Assembly (NCBI RefSeq): GCF_000220395.1
Contig: NW_004087529.1
Coordinates: 6,196-26,737, forward strand
Origin: Ichthyophthirius multifiliis
Taxonomy: Eukaryota; Ciliophora; Oligohymenophorea; Hymenostomatida
DNA length: 20,542 bases
Direction: 5' to 3'
Below, piece after piece: positions 1 through 11,359 of the stretch; position 1 is the stretch's first letter, and each line of letters begins with the position of its first letter. The notes under the pieces were generated by a model. That model did no database searches. It was not told the DNA's origin and was given only the letters and a program-made list of their open reading frames with translations. The position numbers were made by a program, and so were the translations under genes.

Positions 1-685
1 GAATCAGCACACATTAATTAACAATATTAAGCGCTTCCCATATAATAAATAAATATTATTAAAAAAAAATGATTTTTTATTATTATTATTATATAATGAT
101 AAATTTATATAACGAATTAACTAAATTTTTTATTAATATTAGATTATTTTATTATAAAACATTTTATTATTAATTAAAATAAAATTGAAATATAAATTTA
201 ATTTAAATTAATATTTATATTAGTCCATATTTTTTTTAAATATTAATAAAATATAATATTTTGAATTAAACTAAGACAAAAAAATTATAAAATAAAAAAA
301 GATTATTATAAAAAAAATAAAAATATTATTTATAAATAAATAAAATTGTTTAATAATGTATAAAGTAGTCATTTGTAATAGTTATTAGAAAAAATATATT
401 TTAAATATATAATTTTTATTTAATTTTTTTCTTTTAATATTTTTTAATTTTTTTTTTTTTTTTAAATATACATATATATTAATAAAAATTTTTATATTAT
501 ATTTTTTTTTTAAAAAAAATATTTGTTTTTAAAAACTAAAATTTAAATTTTTTAATTTCATAAAATTAAATATATAAAAATCTAATTATTTACCCGGATT
601 TTATTACTTTTTTTTTAAATATTAAATTATTAAAAAAAATAAGCAAAAATACAAACACATATATATATATAAAAAATACCAAAGT
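1..685. other. A/T-only spacer upstream of the CAF-1 gene
   Basis: This stretch is almost pure A and T with homopolymer runs, and no frame holds a protein-like composition. The first 40 bases are slightly less A+T rich and could be the edge of something outside the window. The 5' leader and promoter of the gene starting at 686 must lie here, but I recognise no motif beyond the A-rich bases just before the ATG. Confidence 0.6.
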
Positions 686-2765
686 ATGAGTTAGGCTGAG
701 AATAATATAAATAATTCTTAACAATATTGGATGTTAAAAAAAGACGAATACATACATGAATTATTAAAACTTTTAAATACAGGAATACAATAAACTCCAG
801 ATTTATAACAACCACAAGAATAGTAAATAGAAGATAAAATAAATTAATTAAAAGAATTATTAAATGACTAAAAAACTGAGGAAGAAAAATTAGACTATGT
901 AAAATAAACAGTTAAAGAATTAGGTTTATGGTTAATTGAAGGAAAAAGCGGCTAAGAATACGATTTGTTAAAATTAAGTGAAAATTTAAAAAGTTATATA
1001 TAAAAATTATTATAAAATGAGGTAAAAACATTGTATTATTTAGAAGATTTGGACTTTTATCGAGACTTGATTGTGGAGAGTTGTGAAAAGAAGAATTATT
1101 GTTTAAAAATAAATAAAGAATTACAAAATTTAATCCAATAAGATTTATCTAATACAGGTTTTCATGAAGTTTGGGAAATAAAAGAAATTTAATTTTTAAG
1201 AGATAATGCAAATTTAGAAGAAATTGATTTTTTGAGAAAAATTAGAAGACATCATTTATAGATTTTAAGAAATTTAGAAAAATTAATAAAATCAATTGAA
1301 AAAGGTAAAAATTAAGATGAAAATTACAGTTCTTATATAAAATTAGTTAATAATAAGCCTAAACTGAAACTAGTATAGAATTTTTAATAATTAAAGGGAA
1401 ATAATAATAATTAGATAGAAGAAAATATTAAAAAAATGAAAATTTCATCTCCAATTAAATAAAATACACTTTTAAAATTTTTCAATTTAGAAAAAAAATA
1501 AACTAATTAAAAAAATATAGAAAATAGTCTTTTTAAAAAAATAGGGTCTTATATACCAAATTCATTATAAAATTAAATTCTTTAATCTTTTCCAAATTAT
1601 ATAGATGGTCTTTAAATGCTTTAATATGTTAAAAATTAAACAAAGTTACTTAAGTAGATTTGTTTTAAAAATAATTAAAAGAATAAAAATAAATTTATAT
1701 TTATCCATGACTCTGTTAAATAGTTTAGAAATGTATAGTTTTAATTAAAAAGCAAGAAAATTAAAGGCAGAAACCCTCTTTAGAAAGATGAGGAATTAAT
1801 TAATTATGATTATGATACTGAAGATGAAATATAGGAATTAAATGCTGAAAATATAGAGGATGATGAAGAAGATTTAGATGAAGAAGAACAAGATGATGAT
1901 TAAATATCAAATAGATTTGTAGTTTCAGATGGCTATTTATCTGATGAAGGGTTTGAAAGTGATAATGAAAGAAAAGTATTTAAAAATTAATAAATTAATT
2001 ATTAATAAGATTTAAGTAAGTAATGTTTTCTTGTTTATAATAATGAAAATTTCCTTTAATAATATATTATAAAAAAATTCGATTAAAATTTATAATATCC
2101 ATTATGTATATAAAAAGTTGAGAACAATAAATAAAAAGATAAAAATAATAAATCTAGTGGATTTTGGACTGAAGAAAAACTAAAAAAATTCGTAAAAATT
2201 GTGCATAAATCTTAAATTTCAAAAATAACATTAATTGGAGAGCTTTTAAAAAATATTCCTGAAGCATCGAAATATAAAATTTAAAATAAATTTAAAGAAA
2301 TAGTATATAGAGATGAAAAATAAGAAAAAGAAATGAATAGAAAATGGTGTGTATATGAAAATGTTTTAAAATAAATTGATTTTGAAAAAAATGAAATTGA
2401 AATTGAATAAAATGAAGTAGATGATTTAATAAATAAGAAGTTATAAGATTTATAAGTCAATAATAGTAGTCAATAGGAAATTAAGGAATAAAAAATAATA
2501 GGAATAAACATTTTCTAAAACTTATAACCTTTACCTAAGAATGCACCTATTATATCATTCTAAAAAATTATTAATTGTAAAAATGAAATAAATTAAGAAA
2601 ATTAAAATAATAATATCAATATAAATAATAATGATAAAATAAAATATAATGATGAAAGGAAAAATAATAATAATAGTAATGATAGTAAATAAAAAAAAGA
2701 TAAAAATAAAATAGATAGTATTATTAAAAACTATATTAATAACAATGATAGTAATAATATTAATA

Positions 2766-2804
<39 letters not shown>

Positions 2805-2827
2805 CATAATAAATAATAGTTAAATGA
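686..2827 (+). CDS. Chromatin assembly factor 1, large subunit (p150/CAF1A-like)
   Basis: This protein would be the large subunit of CAF-1, the nuclear chaperone that deposits H3-H4 on newly replicated DNA through PCNA. The reading frame is uninterrupted by introns and gives 713 residues with TAA/TAG read as Gln. Residues about 259-266 read QNTLLKFF, a textbook PCNA-interacting (PIP) box whose first Gln is a TAA codon. Residues about 336-423 carry the family signature: a basic lead-in, NPLQKDEELINYDYDTED, an acidic run of Asp/Glu, then FVVSDGYLSDEGF. A folded stretch near residues 494-557, starting FWTEEKLKKF, sits where the winged-helix domain of CAF-1 lies. The N-terminal third looks helical and charged. 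The C-terminus is Asn/Gln-rich and runs through a TAA-repeat; the strict stop is at 2825-2827. A neighbouring frame gives a more natural tail ending at 2888 (see findings). The start is the first ATG after an A-rich leader. Confidence 0.85.
2771..2812 (+). repeat. Trinucleotide (TAA)n repeat in the CAF-1 3' coding end
   Basis: Eleven TAA units run from 2771 to 2803, followed by one TCA and two more TAA. In the CAF-1 frame this encodes polyglutamine; shifted by one base it encodes polyasparagine. Repeats of this kind are prone to slippage, so the reading frame downstream is uncertain. Confidence 0.9.
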
Positions 2828-2888
2828 CATAACTAAAAGTACAAATAAAAGATGCAAGTCCAGTAAAAAAGTTCGTTTTTAAGATTGA

Positions 2889-4173
2889 ATATTTAAATAA
2901 GTTTTATGTATTTTTTTTTTTTTTACTTTTTTATATTATGAAAATGTTTATTTACTATTTTAATTTCTAAAAATATTTTTTAATGTTTTCTTTTTTAAAT
3001 TATTTAATTAATATAAGTTTTTTTTAATTATATAAAATTTTTTTAAATATTATTTTTAATTTTAAAATAAAACTTTTATTTTATTTAATTTTTAATTATT
3101 ATTTAATAATTAAACATTATTTATTGTTTTTTATATTATTAATTCTAAAATATATATTGTATTAAATTTACCTATACATTAACAGATAATTTTAATATAA
3201 ATTGTTTTGCATCTATTGTATTGTTTTATGTATACTTACGGAATAAAATTCAATGAATTTTTTATTTTTAATAATAATTTTATATTTGCTGTTTTATTTA
3301 AAATTTAATATAATTTTTATTTTTCTTACTTTTTTTTTTATGAATTCCTCTCCTCATACTTTTTATTTTATATTTTTTTATCTTATATAATATTTATATT
3401 TATATATTGAATTGATATATATATTAATGTATTATTGTAAATTATATATTGTGCTTTTTTTTATATATATACAATAAAATGAAAAATTAAAATAATGAAA
3501 ACGTAATATTATTATTTTAATTTTAAATCATTCTTTATTTTATTATTTTTTAGATTAAATCTGAGAAGCATATTAAAAACAAAATACATATTTGTATATT
3601 ATAAAGAAAATATAAAAGTTCAATTTAATAATTTTATTATATAAACAAAATTTATTTAATTAAAAAGAAATAAATATATTTTAGTAAGAAGAATTATCTA
3701 ATAAGCTTTTAATTTATTAACAAAAAATATAAAAAAACAAAATTTTAAAAATAATTATTTTATAGTATATTAAAAAATCCAGATTATTAAAAAAAAATAT
3801 ATATATATTTTGTATATTTCAAAGTTTTCTTAAATGTTTAAATATACTTATAAAATAAATTAAATAGCTAAAAAATTAATTAAATATATTTTTATTATAA
3901 ATTTTATTTTATGCTATTAATATTTATTTTACTGCGTTAATATTTGTTTTAAGCGTATATATATTTTTATTTTATATATATGAATCTTAAACTATTTTTT
4001 TTTATAACTTACAAATTTAAGTATACAAATATTTAATTTAATAAATTTAATATAAAATAATTATTAAATTAAATGTAAACAAAAAATCTATTATTCATTC
4101 AAAAAATTTGATTTTTCAAAGATTTAAATGTCTAATTTATTAATAATAATAATAATTTTCAAAATTTTTATAC
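2889..4173. other. A/T-rich spacer between convergent genes, with one weak ORF
   Basis: This spacer holds the 3' ends of the convergent CAF-1 and thioredoxin-like genes. Most of it is low-complexity A/T. The only thing that could be coding is the weak two-exon frame at 3479-4111, listed separately. I see no RNA gene or structured repeat. Confidence 0.6.
3479..4111 (+). CDS. Doubtful small two-exon ORF, product unknown
   Basis: An ATG at 3479 opens eight codons, followed by a possible 51-base GT...TTTTTTAG intron (3503-3553). An open frame then runs to a TGA at 4109-4111, giving about 193 residues. The translation is dominated by Ile, Lys, Phe, Tyr, Asn and Leu, which is what random A/T-rich DNA yields when TGA is the only stop. 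The splice site looks good, but I see no motif and the composition does not differ from plain spacer. It is probably spurious, and is listed because nothing else explains the interval. Confidence 0.15.
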
Positions 4174-5964
4174 TCATATACCTATTTCTTCAACTTTTCT
4201 GAATATATATTTTGAAATTTATTCAGGACTACTTAAATCTACTCTATCCTTAATAAGATCTAAATTAATAGGTTTAAGTTTATTATCTTTAGTGAATAAA
4301 AATAATAAAGGAGTGGCACTAGGAGATGGAAATTGTGGACATTCATTGTAAATATTATATCTATATATTTAAGTACTTAAGAATTTATCTTTATTTTATA
4401 TTCTATATTTATTAATAATATTATCATCCCATGGTTATTAATCTTTTAAAGAATTTACTTTAATCAAATCTTAAGCGAACTATTCTACTCCTAAAGAAAC
4501 CATTTAACATGTAGGACAACCTTTTTTATAGTAATAGACTATTTAGTTTTTAACTTCCCCATTATGAATAATTTCTGAAAGGAAATTTTTATTATTTAAA
4601 AATTTCGAAATGTAAAAAATAGGAATTTTTTCTTATTCAATATAAGGTTTATTTACTATTTTATTTTTAATAAAAAAAATATATATTTATGTTACTTTAT
4701 TCTAATGATTCTTTAAGAAACTTAGTAAGTTTGTTTCTGGTAATTTTATCATCATATTTATATTTTTTAATTTAATTTGAATAATTTTTATAGAAATTTT
4801 CCTCCAGAACCGAATTTGAATTTTCTTTTTAAATATTATATAATTAAATTATATTCCAATCTTAAAATTGATTATTATTTATATTTTAGGAATAATCCAA
4901 AAATCTTAAAGTTTCATTTTTTTAAGCGAAAATAATATTAAATTAATTACTTATAATATCTGGGTTTTTCACATAAATAATAGCTATTTATGTATTGTAT
5001 TCTTATTCTATTTTTTTTTTCACATCGATTAATTTTTTAATTGTCTTTAATTTTCTTTCTTCAGAAAAATTCTAGCAGGGATAATAAATAAGAATTTTTC
5101 TCAAGTTCATGTCTTATGAAACGTTCAAAAAATTATCTAATTCATTTGCTATATTGAAAGAATTAATTTAATTTTAGCTTTTTGCATATAATTATTGTTT
5201 TATATCGTTTTAGTTCTTATTTTCAATTGAAATTTTACTTAAAATGTATTATTTTTCCATAAAATTACCTATTTATTCAGTTAGGTTTTTTTTACTTTTT
5301 TTAAAATATAAACTTCTCCTTTTTAAATTTAAATTTGGTTAAAATCGTTATTTTATAAAATAAAGAATTAGACATTTTTATCATTATTTTAATAACTTAA
5401 TTATCTATAAAAAGTTGATAAATCTTCACTTTTTTCCGAAGAAAAAGGAATATAAGTAAATACTAATGTCTCGTTTTTATTCAAATTTTGAATTCTTTTT
5501 TCTAATTCTTCTTTTTATTTTAATATTTTTGGGGGATTTAAAAATCTAAAAATTCCAAAAAGGCTATTTTCTGTTTTTATTTAAAAATATTCTTTATCAC
5601 CTTCACAATTTATTATATAGACTTAAAAATTTTCTTTTTCGGGAAAATTTTATTTTATTTTAAATACTTTTGTGCCTTTTAATTAAGCATATTTTACAAT
5701 TATTTTTTATAAGCTTTCTTTTACATTTTAAGGTAATACAAGAATATTATTTAAATTTTTGTTTCCTAATTATTATTCCTAAAATTCTTCAAAACTTTAA
5801 TACTCTTATATTTCATATTCTTTATCTTCAAAATCGAGTCTGTTTATGGAATATATTCTTTTTTATTGTAGTTTATTTAATAAAGCAAAACTACAGAATA
5901 TTCCACAAATTTTTATTACTCTTCTTTTATTTAAAGATTAAAATAATCTAAAAGCTTATTTCAT
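4174..5964 (-). CDS. Thioredoxin-fold (PDI-like) protein with one CPTC motif
   Basis: Three exons on the minus strand (5964-5269, 5215-4696, 4655-4174) give about 565 residues. The introns are 53 bases (5216-5268, GTAATT...ATAAG) and 40 bases (4656-4695, GTAACA...AAATAG), and removing them keeps the frame. A basic N-terminus followed by a hydrophobic run near residues 16-30 (ICGIFCSFALL) suggests a signal anchor or an organelle-targeting segment. Residues 452-455 are CPTC in the context YYKKGCPTCQM, a redox-active thioredoxin centre. Further on, FPSPSATPLLFLF has the proline and beta-strand pattern that follows the active site in this fold. Earlier parts (around VYIINCEGDKEYF near residue 120 and ILIYYPCQNF near 279) look like thioredoxin-type strands without a CxxC pair. 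The protein may therefore hold several thioredoxin-like folds with only the last one catalytic, which is inference. The exact 3' splice site of intron 1 is the least certain point. The upstream gene is convergent. Confidence 0.65.
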
Positions 5965-6914
5965 TATTATTTTATTTTAATATTAAACAATAAAATTTAT
6001 AAAGATACAATTTTATATTAATATAAAATATTTTTTATTTTATATTATATATTTTAAATAATTATCCTTCAAGGCTCTTTAAAACAGACAATAAATTTCT
6101 TTATTATAAATTTTTGAAAAACAAAAATAGAATTAATCAATATTTTTAATGCCTTTGTATAATTTTTATAAAAAAAAATATTGAATTTATATTATTTAAA
6201 GATTAATTCTAAATATGTTTATATTGAAAATAAAAATGCCTTTTAATGGTTATATTATATATAGTATATATAATAAGATTTTTTACAGCAAATTATTTAA
6301 GGACAATACGACACAAAAAAAATTTGACCTAAAATTCCTTAGTTTTAAAAAATCTATTATTTTATAAATATTTAAAGTATGTTATACATAAATAAACAAA
6401 ATATCAAAAAAATTATCATAAAAATATGGATTATTATTATTTTAATAAAAATGTTTGATATATTTCTTAAATTTATATATGTAAAAGAAAATTATATGTA
6501 AAGTATTTTATTTAAACTCTTCTATAGAAAAGTTTTCTAATCGGAAAAAGAATAATTTATTATTAAAAAAAAAATTAATTTTAATTTAAATTAATTGATT
6601 AGTGATTTTAATTTTAATTGATTAAATAATATAAAGTATTTGAAATTTATCAAAAACTTTAATTTTAAATAAATCTTTAAAACATAATAAAATAGACTTT
6701 AAAGTATTATTTGATAAAGAAAATAAAATATAAATATGAACTTAAAAAATTAATAAGATTTTATTATTAATATTAAATGCACTTAATTTTAATCTTAAAA
6801 TACAATTTTAATTGATTTATATATAAATAAAAATTAAATAAAATAAAAAAAGTCAAACTTTTATTTCTGAAAAAATTTAAAATTTAAAATATTATTATTT
6901 AATAAATAATAAAA
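5965..6914. other. A/T-rich spacer, nothing recognised
   Basis: This spacer lies 5' of the thioredoxin-like gene and upstream of the broken patch. All frames give low-complexity Ile/Lys/Asn/Phe translations. It must include the promoter for the minus-strand gene starting at 5964, but no site can be picked out by eye. Confidence 0.6.
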
Positions 6915-7660
6915 ATGACTTAACGTTTATATGCTAAAACTAGCTTTTAAATCTAAAATTATACCTACTCGTTATGATGAATAAAATTAATCCCGAAGCA
7001 ACCTTTATGAAGTCTCTTTTATCTGAAAATCTAGTCGAAAAAGGGTGTTTGCATGTCTACGAGGAATATTTAAAGTAAGAATTTAAAGAAGAATTTAAAT
7101 TGTTGATTTTTCTAGGCTGTGAATATATCAAATTTTGGCAAAAAAAAGTTTAAGATTTCTTTAAACATAATTAACTGGTGGATTTTTTTTTCCTTATAAA
7201 ACAGTTATTAACTCTTAATAATATATTTCTAATTTAATTTAATTTAATATGTGTTAAATAAAATAGGAATCTTCAATTCAAATAATTGCAAATCGTCAAC
7301 AGCTCAACTGAATTATGTTAATTTTTTTACTTGGGGATTCGCTTATGATTGGTGTTTGATGAAAGGACATCTTATATGTAGTGGAGAGGGAGAGGATTAT
7401 TATAGAGCGTTAAAATCACCAAGGAAAGAAAGAGGAGAGATGCACTAATTTAGCCAAATGGACAGTTTAAAAATTAGCTTATTTAAAAGAAGGGGAGTTT
7501 ATTTGTGATAAAAATATGGAGTTTGTTCAGAAAAACTAGAACCTATTATCGGATTATCTTATCCTTAGAGTCAATTGTGTAATGTTTTAGGGTATAATGC
7601 ATGTGAGGGTAGGTGAGTGAGTATGAGTTTCGCAGAAAGTAAAGTAGAATGGGAAGAGAA
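6915..7660 (+). pseudogene. G+C-richer patch of broken reading frames, unidentified
   Basis: This patch stands out from the spacers around it by much higher G and C. Protein-like stretches occur on the plus strand but in different frames. One from about 6974 begins MMNKINPEATFMKSLLSEN and is Glu/Lys rich. One from about 7251 contains NFFTWGFAYDWCLMKG. One near 7510-7610 contains YGVCSEKLEPIIGLSYPQ and ends in a Cys-containing tail. Their composition, with Trp, Cys, Gly and Pro, is unlike random A/T DNA. No single frame, and no obvious GT...AG splicing, unites them. It could be a decayed gene for a cysteine-containing secreted protein, a relic of an element, or a region of poor sequence. I do not recognise the family and give no function. 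Confidence 0.4.
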
Positions 7661-8348
7661 TATTTTTTAATATAATAAAAATAATGATTTTTTTATTTAT
7701 TTATAAAATTAAGTATTTAATAATTTTTATTTATTAAAATATAGATAATTTAATAATAATATTTTATATTTTATTAAATATATTTATATATTAGATATGG
7801 ATTTTATATTAATATAGTTATATCTATTTTTATTATATAAACAATAATTTAATATTTGATATAAAAATAAAATAATATAATTTTTAATAATTAAAATAAT
7901 ATATGATTTTTTAATGAATTGATATATTTTTGTTATTTTTATTTAGTTTATAATATTTTTAAAGTAAAATTATTTAAAAAAACTTATTCTTATTTAATTT
8001 TCATAAATTATTTTTAATTATATTTATTATAACTATTTTTATAATCTTATTTTTTTAAAAAAAACTAAATAATATAAAAAATATAATAAGAAAAAAATTT
8101 TAAATGTAAATAATATTTAAATTATAAAGAAATATTTATAATTATTATTTTATTATTATATTTAAAAAAGTATTATTTATACCCTAAATAATTTATAAAA
8201 AAAAACATAATAAATAATATATTTATTTTATATACTAAAATTAAAAATTTAAATTTAATTTTTAGATTTGATTAAAAATATAAAAACTTAAAAATTTTTT
8301 AAAATAATAAAAATTAAATTTATAAAAATAAGAAATAAATAAATATCG
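7661..8348. other. A/T-only spacer, nothing recognised
   Basis: This is low-complexity A/T between the broken patch and the 3' end of the DUF3472 gene. No frame has a protein-like composition and no structured element is visible. Confidence 0.7.
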
Positions 8349-9701
8349 TCATTCTATTAAATTTCTTAATTTTTTATTATTATTTAAATTTTAAACATCC
8401 TAATCAGGCTTATCAGGTGCAATATTTTGACTATTAAAGTGTTTATCATGATACATTTTATAACTTTTAATAAGATTCCTTCCGTCAAAACTAAATCCAC
8501 AATTTTCTAAAAATAAATAATTACCTTCATTCCCACCATTTAAGTCTAATCTCATTTTATTACTACCAGTACTATCCGTAGTAAATATTGCAAATCTAGA
8601 TTTAGCAGGTACCGCTACTTATCCAGGTTAACTTTTTGGGATAGCCCATTAATTACCAAAGTAGACTTTTCTCTTCAAATGTCCATATTCAGGACTGAAA
8701 TTTTCTAAAAAGGAATGAGGTCTTTTAATATAAGTATTAGTATAATTTCTTTAGAAAGAAGCAATTAAAAGCCATTTCAAAGTATCAGGATCATAGAAAT
8801 AAGCAGTAAAATTAGTTTTATTATCTGCCTAAGGTTAAGCCCTTAACCAGAATTTATAAGTAACATCAACTTTCCAAGGATAAATCATATAACTTTAGCC
8901 ACCAGACCCTTCTCCTCCGAATTCTCTAACTACAACATCATTTCCTTTTTACAAACAAATTACCTTATTATCAGGCATAATTTCATTTGGATTATCATTA
9001 TATTAATTACTCCAGACCGAAAACAAGATTCTTCTTTCAGTTTGGGAATTTACTTATATTCCGAAATAACCTTATGCAAAACCTATAGCCATAGCATATG
9101 TTCCTATTTGATCGTTTCCTTTAGGCACAAATACTTCATTATAAAACCATTCGATTTCCTTTATTGGCTCTTCATATGTAAAATGCACAGAAGGACCTCT
9201 TCTTCCAAAGTGAGAAGAAAAACTTTTTTTTACATAGTTTAAGTCTAAGTTTGAGCCAGAAACTAATAAAGAAGTTAATGTTGGATAGTTTCCTTTTTGA
9301 TTATTTATTTAATTATCAGTTCCTTGAAAATTTATTTTCAAATATTGAGGTTCTTATACTGTTATATCAAAGAGAGTAATAACTTTTTGATTTCTTTATA
9401 TTTAAATAATAAGGGACTTTTAAAGTTAAGGGATTGATACTATGATTTCAGCATCACGTTAAACATCTTCCACATTAAGGCTTAAAGTCAATTCACTTTT
9501 ATTGTTTACGTAAAAATATATACTTATTATTTATTATTGAGTGCTCCAATTCTAAACTCCCTTTTCGGATATTCTAGGGTTATTATTTTGTCTGGGAGAT
9601 GTCAAAAAAGAATTCCAACCAAAAGCTACTTCTTCTTGTTAGCATGTAGGAACAATTAAATAAAATAGAGATAAAGTTAGTAAAATTAAAGAAATTTTCA
9701 T
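8349..9701 (-). CDS. Secreted DUF3472-domain protein
   Basis: One uninterrupted minus-strand frame gives 450 residues with TGA at 8351-8349. The start is the only sensible ATG and opens a clear secretory signal peptide (MKISLILLTLSLFYLIVPTC), so the product is likely exported or lumenal. Residues about 25-140 look like the beta-rich DUF5077 domain that often precedes DUF3472. Residues about 205-370 carry DUF3472 hallmarks: GYFGIQVNS (211-219), ERRILFSVWS, FGGEGSGGQSY (261-271), YPWKVDVTYKFWLRAQP, FTAYFYDP, SFLENFSPE (330-338) and FGNQW. The family's biochemical role is not established, although its bacterial members are often linked to carbohydrate-active proteins. The gene lacks introns and has richer codon use than the spacers. 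Assignment to the family is firm from the motif series; the function is unknown. Confidence 0.85.
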
Positions 9702-10841
9702 GCTTTTTTTGTTTAATTAAATTTTATTATTATAATTTATTTATTAATATTTGATGATTTTAAAACTGATTTATATATAATATAAATTGATATAATATAA
9801 TTTTAATTTTATTTTAATTTTTTTAATTAATTTTATAAATAATTTTAATTACTATAACATATTTGTATAATTTTATATACATATAAAATATAATTATATT
9901 AAAATACTTTTTAAAATATAAAATTAAATAATAAATAGTTTATTATTAAAATAAAAAAGAAAAGAAAAATAAGGAGATTAATATCTATTTGTTTAATATA
10001 CTTAATTTTATAAAAAAATAAATTTGAAATTAAACTACTTTTAAAATATTTATATTTATTTATTGTCAACATTTTAAAAATAATAATTAATTAATTTTTT
10101 ACCATTATTATTTTATATGTGATGAAATATGCATAATATAATTTAAATTATAATTAAATATAATTATATATTAATACGGATTATATATGTGTAATTTTTT
10201 ATAATATTTATTTTTACAGCTTTTTTTAATTAAATAAAAATATTTATTAAAATAAGTAGAATTTTATACAAATAAAAAATTATATATAATAGCATATTTC
10301 AATATATATTTATATTTTTTATCTAATATTTAATTATTATTTATTAGTGGTATTTAAATTAAAAAAAATAAATATTAATTAATACAAATATAAATACAAA
10401 ATAAATAATTTTAAATAAATTTTTAATGCAAAAAAAAAAATTTGATAAATATAAAATAATTGCATAGTAAATTTTAATGAACTATGATATTATTGATAAT
10501 TTAATTTCAGTAAAAAAAAATAAAAAAATCTTAATAAAAATAAAAATATAAATATAATTATAATTAAATAATATAAAGAATAATAAGTCATATAAATAAA
10601 AGGTAAATAAGTAAAAAATTTTTATCTAAAAGTCAGAAACATAATAGTTCTTAATATATATTACTTAAAGTTAAAAAAATTAAATAATATATTTAAAAAA
10701 AATTAAATATTAAAAATGTGTTATAAATTATGTAATTTTTCTTTTTTAATCTTAATCTATCATATATCCATATACATATAAGTTTTATATATTTTTTATA
10801 ATACCTATTTATGTTTCCGTATTAATTTTATAATTTATTTT
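9702..10841. other. A/T-only spacer, nothing recognised
   Basis: This is almost pure A/T sequence upstream of the DUF3472 gene. It must contain that gene's promoter and the 3' flank of the small candidate gene ending at 10842. I see no coding frame, RNA gene or ordered repeat. Confidence 0.65.
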
Positions 10842-11266
10842 TCATGCTTAAAATTTATTTTTTAAGGCTTTTCTTTCATATCCAATGACTTATATTAAAT
10901 ATTTAAAAATAAATATATAATAGTAAATATTTATATAAACTACATAAATACAAGTGTTTTTCTGAGATTTTGAATATAATTCCTTAAAATTGTTACGATT
11001 TTCAATAAAATGTAATTATTATAAATTTTTTATCAATAAACTGGAGTTTTCTATTTCAATATATACTCCTTTAGGAATATGTTCAAATCATATAATATTT
11101 TTGAATTATATGTACGAAATAAATATTATAATAATATAAAATTGCTCTAAATAGTTTCGAAGTAATACTGCGAAATAATAATAGTGAAAATAAAATATTA
11201 ATATTTTTATTATTATATTATTTAAATTAATATATTATAGTTATAATATATATAAATATTAACCAT
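10842..11266 (-). CDS. Small two-exon candidate gene, product unknown
   Basis: Two exons on the minus strand (11266-11042 and 10982-10842) are joined across a 59-base intron (GTTTAT...TTTAAG) without loss of frame and give 121 residues ending at TGA 10844-10842. The middle part reads protein-like (FETIQSNFILLQYLFRTYNS, then LYDLNIFLKEYILKQKTP). The tail (QVIGYERKALKNKFQA) is basic and has a composition unlike the nearby spacer. The local G+C is also raised between about 10980 and 11170. I recognise no family. The N-terminal 30 residues are low complexity, so the true start may be further in, or this could be an extra exon of something else. It lies just downstream of the thiolase on the same strand. 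Confidence 0.35.
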
Positions 11267-11359
11267 ATTAATAAATTATAATTATAATTATTATATATTT
11301 TTGATTATAATTGTAGATCCCCCCCTCCACCATTACAAATACCAGCCATTCATATTTAA

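Noticed and set aside
630-815. A 61-codon minus-strand frame at the left end.
   Set aside because: It overlaps the start of the CAF-1 gene antisense and is composed of Ile, Phe, Tyr and Leu as expected from A/T-rich DNA.
2751-2819. A possible 69-base intron (GTAATA...AATAG) across the TAA repeat in CAF-1.
   Set aside because: Its length is a multiple of three, so removing it does not reach the better-looking downstream frame and leads to the same early TGA.
4321-4350. A GDGNC string on the plus strand resembling the catalytic motif of OTU deubiquitinases.
   Set aside because: The plus frame around it has no other OTU motif and is soon closed. The opposite strand is a convincing thioredoxin-like exon containing FPSPSATPLLFLF at the same place, so the match is coincidental.
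5670-5951. A 93-codon plus-strand frame rich in Phe, Leu and Ile.
   Set aside because: It is the antisense shadow of exon 1 of the thioredoxin-like gene.
9042-9242. A 66-codon plus-strand frame.
   Set aside because: It is the antisense shadow of the DUF3472 gene, whose motif series runs across this interval on the minus strand.
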